From the NCBI RefSeq assembly GCF_000315625.1, contig NW_005434405.1, forward strand, positions 21,593 through 45,981: a DNA stretch of 24,389 nucleotides, written 5' to 3'. The notes under the pieces are model-generated. The model saw only the letters and a list, made by a program, of their open reading frames with translations. It searched no databases and was not told the DNA's origin. The translations under genes were made by a program, and so were the position numbers. Of the stretch, positions 1 to 8,382 are shown one piece after another. How positions within the stretch are numbered: position 1 is the stretch's first letter; every line of letters starts with the position of its first letter. This stretch comes from Guillardia theta CCMP2712. Lineage: Eukaryota; Cryptophyceae; Pyrenomonadales; Geminigeraceae.

Positions 1-2
1 GT

Positions 3-149
3 CGTTGCTCAGCGAGATCTTTAACGCCTGAAGGAGGAGGGCAAGTCTGGAGACAGCATGCCATCATCATGGAAGCGCAGCATCTCGTAACCCTAGTAGG
101 TACTGTTCAGAAGCTTGAAGCCACGTTGCAATCCGCAACAAAGGCATGA
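3..149 (+). CDS. Possible 3' end of an upstream gene (partial)
   Basis: One frame stays open from the left edge of the window to a TGA at 147-149, giving about 48 residues with an ordinary, non-repetitive composition that ends in a helix-like stretch (VGTVQKLEATLQSATKA). No domain can be recognised. An open run of this length is expected by chance about one time in ten, so the call rests mainly on its balanced composition next to the low-complexity spacer that follows. It may be the last exon of a gene outside the window, or noise. Confidence 0.25.
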   Translation, partial: RCSARSLTPEGGGQVWRQHAIIMEAQHLVTLVGTVQKLEATLQSATKA

Positions 150-559
150 TGGTATGGCAATCTCATCGTATCTGCACATTCTGATCAAGATTCTCCTCCT
201 CTCCTCCTCTCCTCCTCTCCTCCTCTCCTCCTCTCCTCCCTCTCCTCCTCTCCTCTTTGTCCTCTCCTGCTCTCTTCCTCCCCACTCCCTTCTCTTCTCC
301 TTTCCATGTCGTCGCCGCGCTGCTTCATCAAAGTTTTGCGCATGGATTGCTCATGTTTTCTCTAGAGTTCCAGCGCCTCTCACCGCTTATCTATAGCTCC
401 TCCTCCCCTTCTTTCATGCCGAGCCAACAAGTCTCGTGAAAACCTTGAGAGCGGAGGAGCAAACAGGCTCCTCCTTCAGGGGAGGCAGCGGGAGACGGGC
501 TGGGGAAGATAGGGGAGGAGGAGATCAGCAAGAAGAGGAGGGGCAGCAGCAGCGAGCAG
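150..559. repeat. Spacer with CTCCT microsatellite upstream of RAD16
   Basis: There is no supportable gene here. Positions 190-262 are a pyrimidine-only run of CTCCT/CTCCTC units, followed by more C/T-rich sequence up to about 300. Positions 460-550 are purine-rich (GGAGGAGG). The RAD16 promoter should lie in this stretch, but I see no clear TATA box. Confidence 0.6.
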
Positions 560-2955
560 ATGAGAAGCTGCGTCATACAGGTTTATGAGAACCTCCTCCT
601 CCTCCTCCTCCTCCTCCTCCTCCAGCTCAGTCTCGTCTTCCCTTCATCCCTTCCGACTCCCTCCCCACGCACGTCTACCGACGAGAGGAGCGGGTATGGG
701 AGGCGGTGGGAGGACGAGGACGGGGGCATGTGGCGGTGGTGGAGCGGAGCAGGTCGCAGCGGTCCAAGTGTCGCTTCTGCGGGCTGAGCATCGGCAAGGA
801 GGAGGTTCGCGTCGGGTTTCCCTTGCGAGACCGTCGGGGAGCAGGAGGCGTCTTGACTGGCTGGCAGCACGTGGACTGCAGCAGGCTGGGCACGAGCGAG
901 TGCCCCGAGCTGGAGGGATGGGTGGAGGGGCTGAGCGAGCTGGAGGAGGAGGAGAGGCAGCAGCTGGAGGAGGAGCTGCGGCGTGAGACGATGCCGAAGC
1001 ACGAGGAGCTGGCGGAGGAGGTGGAGGAGGAGAAGGTCGACCTGTCGTCGTGTGTGCTTGAGACGCCCAGGGAGCTGGCGGTGGACCTGCTGCCGTTCCA
1101 ACGAGAGTCGCTGTGGTGGATGGAGCAGCAGGAGGAGGGAGAGGTGAAAGGAGGCATCCTCGCTGACGAGATGGGGATGGGTAAGACCATCCAGACTATC
1201 GCCCTGCTCCTGCACCGCAAGGAAAAGGCGAGAGCTTGGGCGCGGACTCAGCCGGCGGAGGGAGGAGGAGAGAGCGATGTTGGATCGGGATGCAGTGGAG
1301 GAGGAGGAGGAGGAGGAGTGAAGAGGAGAGGAGGGACGCTGGTTGTCTGTCCTGTCTCTGCTATGAGTCAGTGGCAGGCTGAGATCACCAGCCGCACCCT
1401 CCCCAACTCGCTCTCTGTCCTCGTCTGGCATGGATCGGATCGCTCGGCCCTGCCAGCTTCTGCTCTCTCCTCCTTCGACGTCGTCGTCACCTCCTTCTCC
1501 GTCCTCGAGGCTGACTGGCGCGCGTCCTGCCATCGAGTCGCCTGCCGCTTCTGCCGCAAGCTCTTCCTCCCCCGCGTTCTTCTCCTCCACAACCGCTACT
1601 TCTGCGGCCCCTCGGCCGTTCGCACGCAGCGGCTGCAGCTGCGGGAGAGGAAGAGGGTGAAGATCAAGTCGAAGCTGATCCTCGGGTCCTCTCCTCCTAC
1701 CCCCTTCAACATCTACAAAGAGCTGGCGGCGGCTGCGACGAAGAAGGGAGAGGAGGAGGCAACCTTGAAGGAGGAGGAGGGAGAGGAGGAGGAGGAGGAG
1801 GAGGAGGAGGAGGAGGAGGAGGAGGAGGAGGAGGAGGAGGAGGAGGAAGAGGGTTCCAGCAGCAAGAGGAAGAAGACGGAATTTTCTCCTCCTCATCCTC
1901 GTAAGCTTGTCCCTCGTTGTGCCTCCTCGGTCTCCAGCCCTAGCGAAGGCTCGAGCACGCGTGTGCTGAGGGAGGCCTCGCTCGAGCCGCGTGCCTCCTG
2001 CCTCTCCTCTTCCTCCGAAGGCGATGTGGAGGAAGCGACGAGACAGTCGATGCAACAGCGGCGAGTGCAGGAGGAGGAGCAGGAGGCAGGGCCGCAGGAG
2101 GAGGAGAGGAGGACCAAGGCGTCGCCTCTGCATGAGGTCGAGTGGTACCGGGTGGTGCTGGACGAGGCGCACAGGATCAAGAGCAGGACGACCGGAACCT
2201 CCAAGGCTGCTCACGCGCTCCCTGCTCAGCATCGCTGGTGCCTCACGGGGACCCCCCTGCAGAACCGGCTGGGGGACCTCGTCTCCTTCCTCCGCTTCCT
2301 CCGCTGGCAGCCCTGGGCCTGCTTCTTCTGCTCGGTGAAGGAGTGCGAGTGCTGCGAGGTGCAGCCGGAGTTCGGGGAGGAGAGGAGGAGGTGCGAGAGC
2401 TGCGGACACTCGCCGCTGCGGCACTTCTCCTACTTCAACAAGTGGGTGCTCAATCCCATCCTCCGGTTCGGGTTCGTGGGGCAGGGGAGGATGGCGATGA
2501 AGCTGCTGAGGAAGGAGGTGCTGGGACGGGTCATGCTGCGACGGACCAAGGAGGAGAGGAGGGAGGAAGTGAAGCTGAAGGGAAAGGAGGTGAAGACGAG
2601 GATGCTGCAGTTGAGCAGGGACGAGCGAGCCTTCTACGAGAGTCTCTTCCTCGAGACCCGCGAGACCTTCGACACCTTTGTCGAGCACGGCAACCTCCTC
2701 CACAACTACGCCCACGTCTTCGAGCTCCTTGCTCGGATGCGTCAGGCGTGCGACCATCCTCTCCTCGCGCTCCTCTCCCGTCACTCTTCCCTCCCCGAGC
2801 AGCAGTCCTCCTCCTACTGCGACAAGTGCTTCAAGCTCTTCCTGCAGGACGAGGAGCCGGTCCGCACCAAGTGCGAGCATAGCTTCCACAGAGCTTGCTT
2901 GACCAACAGCTCGACCAACAGCTCGACCGACAGCTCGCCACCTCCTCCTCCTCCT

Positions 2956-3015
<60 letters not shown>

Positions 3016-4292
3016 CTTAACCTTGAGGATGACATGCTGCCTCTTCGCTGTCCTGCCTGCCAGGCTGCTCTCGCCCTTGACCTGCGAGTCAATGCCAGCG
3101 GGTAGGAGGAGGGGGAGGGGGAGGGAAGGAGGAGCAGCAGCGAAAGGAGGAGGAGGAGGAGGAAGAGCAGGAGGAGGAGGAAGAGCAGGAGTCTCACTGA
3201 GTGCGCAGGTTTGAGAAGAGGAAGAGAGCGAAGAAGAAGTCGATCCTTCGACAGATCGACTTGCAAAACTTTCGTCCGAGTTCGAAGCTGAAAGCGGTAG
3301 AATGAGAAAGAGGGGAGGAGGAGGAAGAGGAGGAGGAGGAGGAGGAGGAGAGATGACGAGGGAGTAGGTGCGGGAAGAGCTCGAGGAGCTTCGCAAGGAC
3401 AAGAGGAACAAGGCTGTCATCTTCTCTCAGTTTACGCGCATGCTCGACCTCCTCCTGCACTACTTCGCCTCCTCCTCCACCCCCCTCAAGTGCGTCAGAC
3501 TCACTGGCGACATGCCGCGAGCGGCTCGTGACCTCAACCTCAAGGCCTTCAACGAAGACCCTGAGACTGCGGTGAAGGAGGAGGAGGAGGAGGAGGAGGA
3601 GGAGGAGGAGGAGGAGGAGGAGGAGGAGGAGGAGGAGGAGGAGGAGGAGGAGCGGGAGGAGGCGGTGGCGGGGCTTTACTTGACTTGACTTGCAGGCTAT
3701 TCTCATCAGCCTGCGAGCAGGAGGAGAAGGTTTGAACCTTCAGGCAGCCAACCATGTCTTCATCGTGGACCCGTATGAACCCCCAGCCCCTCGCTCCCCC
3801 CCCCCCCCTTCTTCTCCTCCCTCCTCTCCTCCCCCGCCCTCAACTTATCGCCCTCATCAGCTGGTGGAACCCCGCGGCTGAGCTTCAGGCCATCGACCGA
3901 ACTCATCGGATAGGACAGACGCGGCAGGTGAGCGACGGGAGCAGACAGGAGGAGCGGAGACACGACTCGAGAGGAGAACAGAATTGGAGAGGGAGGGGGA
4001 GGGGGAGGAGAGTAACGCGGTTCAAGGTGTTCGCCACAAGGTTCATAGTATCCGACAGCATCGAGGAGAGGATAATGGAGCTGCAGCGCAAGAAGCAGCT
4101 GGTCGGGTGCTCCTCCACCAGCCTCCCCAGCTGACGGCCATGGCAGATCGTGTCGGGCACCATCGATGGAGAGGACTCGGCGATGATGCAGGTGAAGAAG
4201 CTTGCTCCCCCTCCTTCCTCTCCTCCTGCTCTTCGCTTCTCACGCTGCCGCAGCTGTCGCAGGAGGACCTCGCTTTCCTCTTCACCCGATGA
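560..4292 (+). CDS. RAD16: RAD16-type SNF2/RING helicase with N-terminal PARP-type zinc finger
   Basis: This is a DNA-dependent ATPase and likely E3 ubiquitin ligase of global-genome nucleotide excision repair, acting in the nucleus. Proposed exons are 560-580, 631-3101, 3209-3296, 3368-3571, 3696-3772, 3861-3927, 4027-4101, 4147-4191 and 4254-4292, giving 1028 aa with consistent phases. In order it shows a PARP-type finger (C54, C57, H87, C90), a Walker A box ([10 protein letters not shown]192), a poly-Glu insert, DEAH at 518-521, and LTGTPLQN. The Rad16-specific Cys-rich insert follows, then a C3H2C3 RING (C737, C740, C755, H757, H760, C763, C814, C817) whose loop holds 18 Gln. The second helicase lobe has [28 protein letters not shown] and DRTHRIGQ, and the tail [11 protein letters not shown] is typical of the family. 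The family identity is firm. The start is inferred: the frame has no ATG before the finger, and ATG 560 with a 50-nt intron (581-630) is the only phase-consistent solution I found. Confidence 0.93.
1782..1850 (+). repeat. (GGA)n microsatellite in RAD16 coding sequence
   Basis: A nearly pure GGA/GAG run is translated as poly-glutamate between helicase motifs Ia and II of RAD16. The surrounding frame is open and the flanks are charged and Ser-rich, so this is probably a disordered acidic loop and not an intron; no GT...AG pair removes it in phase. Smaller GGA runs occur at 1290-1318 and throughout the introns. Confidence 0.85.
2959..3012 (+). repeat. (CAG)18 polyglutamine tract in RAD16 RING finger
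   Basis: Eighteen consecutive CAG codons, preceded by a short poly-Pro run, sit between the sixth and seventh zinc ligands of the RING domain. Pure CAG without CAA interruptions is the unstable form of this repeat, so length variation between strains is expected. Confidence 0.9.
3572..3695 (+). repeat. RAD16 intron made almost wholly of (GGA)n
   Basis: The exon ends at DPETA. A GTGAAGG donor follows, then roughly 85 nt of GGA repeat, then TTGACTTGACTTGCAG, after which the conserved [10 protein letters not shown] resumes in phase. The neighbouring introns 3102-3208 and 3297-3367 have the same purine-rich make-up, and only a short pyrimidine stretch or none precedes their acceptors. Confidence 0.8.
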
Positions 4293-4307
4293 CGCCACTC
4301 CGAGCCC

Positions 4308-5160
4308 TCACTTCTTCTTGAGCACGCCGACGCATCGACCACCTCGTCCTGTCGTCTTAGTGTGCTGTCCTCGCACTGCAAGCAACAAGAGCCTCGTCAC
4401 ACTCTCCAGTCAACACGTCCTCCTTATCCTCCTCTCATAATCACCTCCTCCTCCTCCTCCTCCTCCCTCTCTCACCTTTCCATCCCCACGCGTGTCGCAG
4501 ACCGCGATGGACTCGCATCTTCCTCAGCCTGAAGGAGAGACATCGACCAAGCGTCAGCTGCCTCCTCCTCCTGCGTCTTCGGCGCCTACAGACCTGTCGA
4601 GGTCCTCGCGCAGCTGGAAGTCGAGCTTGTTCACTGTGTTGTGAAGGTCCAGGCCGGTCTTATAATCCTTCCTCCTGCAAGCACGACCCAGTGAGTGCGA
4701 GGAGGAGGAGGAGGAGGAGGAGTGACCGGTTCAGCATCCACGATGGGATGTCATAGAGCTTGGGGTTCTCCACAACCTGCACGATCTTCTCGACCTCCTG
4801 GCGGCAGCAGAAAGTGAGTGGCAGCGGGAAGGCGGGGGGGTGTGGAAGAGGAGGAAGAGGATGAAGAGGATGATGATGATGAGGATGAGGAGGATGAGGA
4901 GGAGGAGACCTCGGCGGTCAGCTCTCCTGCCAGCCTCGAGTGTGCGATGCCTGCTCGCTTGATCACCGCGTCTCCGAACCGACGGCCGATCCCCTTGATC
5001 ATCGTCAGGGCGTACAGCACCTGCCCAAGCAAGCACAAGCGCGTGAGAGATGCGAAGATTCGCGAGGCAGCTCGCTCACGTTTCTGGTGCCGTCAATGTT
5101 GGTGTTGAAGATGCGAATGACGTGGTTGAATTCATGCCTCTCCTTGACAAACGAAGGATA
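4308..5160 (-). CDS. RPS18: Cytosolic ribosomal protein S18 (uS13); 5' start unresolved
   Basis: This is a small-subunit ribosomal protein at the head of the 40S subunit. Exons on the minus strand are 5160-5080, 5020-4910, 4797-4727, 4674-4594, 4528-4476 and 4375-4308, all joining in phase. Diagnostic pieces in order are FNHVIRIFNTNIDG, MIKGIGRRFGDAVI, AGELTAEEVEKIV, IPSWMLNRRKDY, LREDLDRLRKMRVHRGLRHAW and VRGQHTKTTGRGG, ending in LKKK. The core is about 154 residues, against 152 in human S18, so nothing internal is missing. It is the eukaryotic form, not an organellar one. The start is unsolved: no ATG precedes the core directly, and the open frame runs on upstream to ATG 5367 through a leader described separately. 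Introns are TCC-rich on the sense strand. The stop lies 15 bp from the RAD16 stop. Confidence 0.95.
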
Positions 5161-5367
5161 CTCTTCCTCCACCTCCCCGCCTCCTCCTCGCACTCGCAGG
5201 CACCTGTTGATGAGGCCTCCGGCGGAAAGGCGGGAGGGGCTGGTGGAGGCCAGCGGATGCGAGAGGATGGCGGGGAGGAGGAGGAGGAGGAGGGCGATGA
5301 GCCTCGTGAGCTGCGCGATCGGCTTGAAGGCGAAGGACTGGAGGCTGCGGGAAAGGGGGGCGGACAT
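5161..5367 (-). other. In-frame upstream extension of RPS18 with hydrophobic leader
   Basis: From ATG 5367 the reading frame continues without a stop into the first conserved S18 exon. It would add about 69 residues: a basic/Ser-rich start (MSAPLSRSLQSFAFKP), a Leu-rich hydrophobic run ending near PAILSHPLA, and a Gly/Arg-rich linker. It resembles a signal or targeting leader. However, the Leu run is written by a TCC microsatellite, and a GTGCCT...GAAGAG stretch at 5161-5203 looks like an intron, although its phase does not fit this leader. It may be real coding sequence or chance openness over a 5'UTR and intron. Confidence 0.35.
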
Positions 5368-5411
5368 GGTGATGCTTGTCTGAGCAGGGAGACGACTGGG
5401 GCTTGAGTGAA
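5269..5411 (-). repeat. Inverted repeat, left copy (143 bp)
   Basis: The reverse complement of this segment matches 7992-8143 at every base I compared, except that the right copy has three more CTC triplets. It covers ATG 5367, 44 bp upstream of it and the first 30 or so codons of the RPS18 leader frame. Weaker similarity continues about 30 bp inward (5412-5440), around a GGAGAGTCTAGGAGAG motif. Confidence 0.9.
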
Positions 5412-6178
5412 GCTTGGAAGGAGAGTCTAGGAGAGGCTCTTCGCTCCAGGCATGCAGGGGGCCAGTCGGATTCTTGGAGGTCCTTGAAGGGTAGAGAACG
5501 GGGAATAGTTGTTGCAGTGGTGGTGAAGTGAGAAGAGGGGGGAGGGGATGAGATTGTAAGTGAGAGGGGAAGAGAGAGAGGATGGAACTTGCTTGTTCTC
5601 CTGCTGCTGTACCTCCTCCTGTTGCTGCTGCTTCTTCTGCTGCTGCTGCGTTTGCCGCTCTGCTTCACGCCATACAATCGGCCCCTACCTCCGCTCCCAC
5701 CCTCAAGTATCTGTACCCCTACCTCCTCTTTGCCCTCGTAGTACCCACCTCTTTCACCTGTTTGATGTCGAAATGTATTTGACCACCCCTCCACTCATAT
5801 TGCGTCGATGCTACACACCCCTACCCCCTCTATGAAGCCTGCCATATCTTTTTCCACGGGTTATCACAATGTATTCAAATTATCAAAGTAATTTTCAATT
5901 TATGAGGTTATATTTGAAACTTTTTGTCTTCTTGTTTGAAATGATAATTGAAATGTTTCTGTTAAATTTGAAAGTTTATGAACCTGAAACCTTCTTGCCA
6001 GCAGGACAAGTCCGCAGACAAGGGGTGGAGAGCAAACCACGTGGGTAGGGGTATAAATAATGGGGTAGTATATTGATAAAATGGTGGGTACTATAAGGTC
6101 GTCAGAGGGGGTACTCATCTGAGTGTAGGGGTTATGAGAATTTTTAGGGGGTGTAGTGAAGAAGGGAAATCCTCTGCC
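5412..6178. other. Spacer between RPS18 and the SAM-domain gene
   Basis: I see no convincing gene. Positions 5590-5660 carry CTG/CCT-rich low complexity. Positions 5845-6000 form an AT-rich island unlike the surroundings. Positions 6040-6130 are rich in GGGGTA-type direct repeats. The promoters of the two divergent neighbours should lie here. An open frame from ATG 5582 (Ala/Pro-rich, about 66 aa) is not supported by similarity or splice logic. Confidence 0.5.
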
Positions 6179-7750
6179 ATGCTGGTCCGGGTCGTCGTGC
6201 TGGCGGCGATGATTGTGGCAGCAGGTAAGGAGGAGGAGGAGGAGGAGGAGGAAGAGGAGGAGGACGAGGAGGCGATAGACGAGGAGGAGATAGAAGAGGA
6301 GGGGCAGCAGCATCGCAGGTGGAGGATGTTGGGTGAGGGCGGGTGAAATGAAGCAAGGAGAAAAGAAACATGTGAGGGAGCATGAAGGAACAAGACAGGG
6401 AGCGAGCTTGAGCTTGAATGGGAGAGAAGTTCAGATACAGGAGACACAAATAATGCGATGAAGGATAAATCGATTCAAGTCGACATCAAAGTTGAAAAGC
6501 AAGACAGCGTCGTTTCGCGACGGCAGACAGCGGGTACTCAAAAGAATTGCTGTATCCTGGAAGTGAAACCCCCATAGTTTGAGTTGGTTATGGAAAGATG
6601 ACGATTGGATAACGGGATTGGAATATTATCGGGTAGAGTTGGAGGGAAAGTCTTGGAATTAGCAGGATAGCGAAGACAGGTAGCTTACCTTGCTGTCTTA
6701 CTCCTTGTTGTCCTCAAGCCGCTCAAGGAGGCGGAAGCAAACCGTCGCCCGCCAGCTGCTGCTCCAACATTGACGGCAAACCACTGCGGCAGCTCAACCT
6801 GGCAGAGACTCTCGAGTGGCTGCAGTGCAATCAGATCGCTTCCGACTCGATCGACATCATCAAACGGGAGAAAGTCGTCGGGTACGAGCTCTCGGTACGA
6901 GTGGCGAGGGGGATGACAAACTCTGAAAACACTCGCAGCTGATGTCACAGGACGAGATGATGGAGCTGCTCGGCATGACCAAGGTCTCTCAACCTTGACA
7001 AGCTCTTCCTCGCTGACCGTCTCGCTCGTTCATGGTCAGATCCATGCGTGGAGGGTTAGCCGGTGCAAGGACGTGACCGATGGAACGCGTCGCTGGAGTT
7101 CGCAAGGACAACAAGCTCAGGCTTCTCCTCAAGCCTCTGCTCCTTCTCCTTCTCCATCTCCTCCCCCTCCTCCTCCCCCTCCTCCTCCTCCTGCCCCTGC
7201 TTCCGCTCCTCCCCCCAGCAGCTCTCAGGGACGACAGCAGCAGACGAGAAGGGGTAGCTCATGCAGGTGCGGAGGAAGAGGGAGAAGGAGGGAGAAGTGC
7301 AAGGAAGGGTCTCAAGCAACTTGAGCAGGTTCGGGGAAGATCTCACCGGCAAGCGCTGCTTCGGGCTAACTCGAGCTCCTGACCCCGCCTGGACCCCAGC
7401 AAGTTGCAAGGATCAGGTGGAGGAGAAGTTTGCGCTTGCTCTCTCTGACTGGTCTGTCGGTAGTGCTGCAGGAGAAGCGATGAGTGCGGGTTGTGGCTCT
7501 ACAGCTACGCTGAGGGATGCTGGTTTGGAAAGCCAGGGCAAGACTACAACTGCCGGTGCTGCTCTCGCTGCCGTATCCTTGGATGATGTCTGACCGCACA
7601 TGTCTGAACGCGCAGGGACGAAGCGGGATGGTTCGGAGGGAAGGGGATAGTCTGATGGTCACCACGCCCTCTGCCTCGCACGCTAACAGGGACGACAAGC
7701 TGTCTGTCTCCTCAGCCCCAGCTCGTCCTGCCCTCGAGCTTCTCTCGTAG
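6179..7750 (+). CDS. Putative secreted SAM-like domain protein, 3' part unresolved
   Basis: Exon 6179-6224 encodes MLVRVVVLAAMIVAAA, a good signal peptide. It joins in phase (one base carried over) to exon 6719-6876 across a 494-nt intron with a GTAAGG donor. The second exon starts AQGGGSKPSP and reads NLAETLEWLQCNQIASDSID. Exon 6939-6983 adds LMSQDEMMELLGMTK. Together these resemble a SAM domain, the Trp in the first helix and an MSQDE-x-LLGMT turn being typical, though most SAM proteins are intracellular. Beyond 6983 the model is uncertain: a Pro/Ser-rich stretch follows, then a likely Cys-rich exon (about 7472-7572) containing YAEGCWFGKPGQDYNCRCC, with possible ends at 7582-7584 or up to 7750. 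The segment lies between the two copies of the inverted repeat. Confidence 0.5.
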
Positions 7751-8382
7751 GTTTGTACATACACAGTCATGCGGTCGCAACGACGTCGAGCCTCTTTCCG
7801 CGAGACTTGAGGACGAGGATGCATCCTGACGAGAAGATGCCGGGGGGAGAGGTGGGAGAGGTGCTGGGGAGAGCCTGGGGAAGAGGAGAAGGGCGGGTGG
7901 AGGACTAGTAGATCTCTAAACGCCCCCCCCCACACACACAAGACCCGCGTAGACCTGGACTGACCTAGCAGCTCTTCTAAACTCTCCTAGTTTCACTCAA
8001 GCCCCAGTCGTCTCCCTGCTCAGACAAGCATCACCATGTCCGCCCCCCTTTCCCGCAGCCTCCAGTCCTTCGCCTTCAAGCCGATCGCGCAGCTCACGAG
8101 GCTCATCGCCCTCCTCCTCCTCCTCCTCCTCCTCCTCCCCGCCTCTGCCTCTTTCTGTTCTCCCTGCTCTCTCGTGCTCGCTCTGTTCTTTGCTACTCAA
8201 GGTCGATCGCAAAGTCCGCCGGCTTGTGTGAACTTGAGGCGTCCAATCAGTCTAGCTGGAGGAGGAGGGCAAGGGGGTGACAAGGAGAGGGAGGGGGGCA
8301 AGGGGGTGACGAGGAGGAGGAGGAGGAGGAGGAGGAGGAGGAGGAGGAGCAGTGAGAGCAAGGAAGAAGGTTTAATCGCCCG
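7751..8382. other. Spacer between SAM-domain gene and TIM 3' end
   Basis: It contains a C10 run followed by (CA)n at 7922-7940, the right copy of the inverted repeat (7992-8143), and GGA microsatellites at 8260-8347. An open frame from ATG 8036 translates the repeat copy into the same MSAPLSRS leader and then runs into low complexity and the antisense of TIM. I treat it as a displaced fragment and not as a gene. Confidence 0.5.
7992..8143 (+). repeat. Inverted repeat, right copy (152 bp)
   Basis: This copy matches the reverse complement of 5269-5411 exactly apart from nine extra bases of CTC microsatellite. It includes the ATG at 8036 and 44 bp upstream of it. The match stops just after the microsatellite, at CCCCGCC, where the flanking sequences become unrelated. 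No matching target-site duplication is visible outside the two copies. Confidence 0.9.

Noticed and set aside
706-708. GTG at 706 as start of the helicase
   Set aside because: A eukaryotic gene would not normally start at GTG, and the frame is open further upstream with a phase-consistent ATG exon at 560.
2142-2882. Plus-strand frame of 246 codons inside RAD16
   Set aside because: It is a GC-driven shadow frame of the helicase exon; the other frame carries all the conserved motifs.
583-3420. Minus-strand open frame of 945 codons
   Set aside because: It is the antisense of RAD16 and the following introns. Its Leu runs are the complement of GGA/CAG repeats, and it shows no domain.
5582-5782. 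Ala/Pro-rich frame from ATG 5582
   Set aside because: It starts in CTG/CCT low complexity and has no recognisable domain or splice partner.
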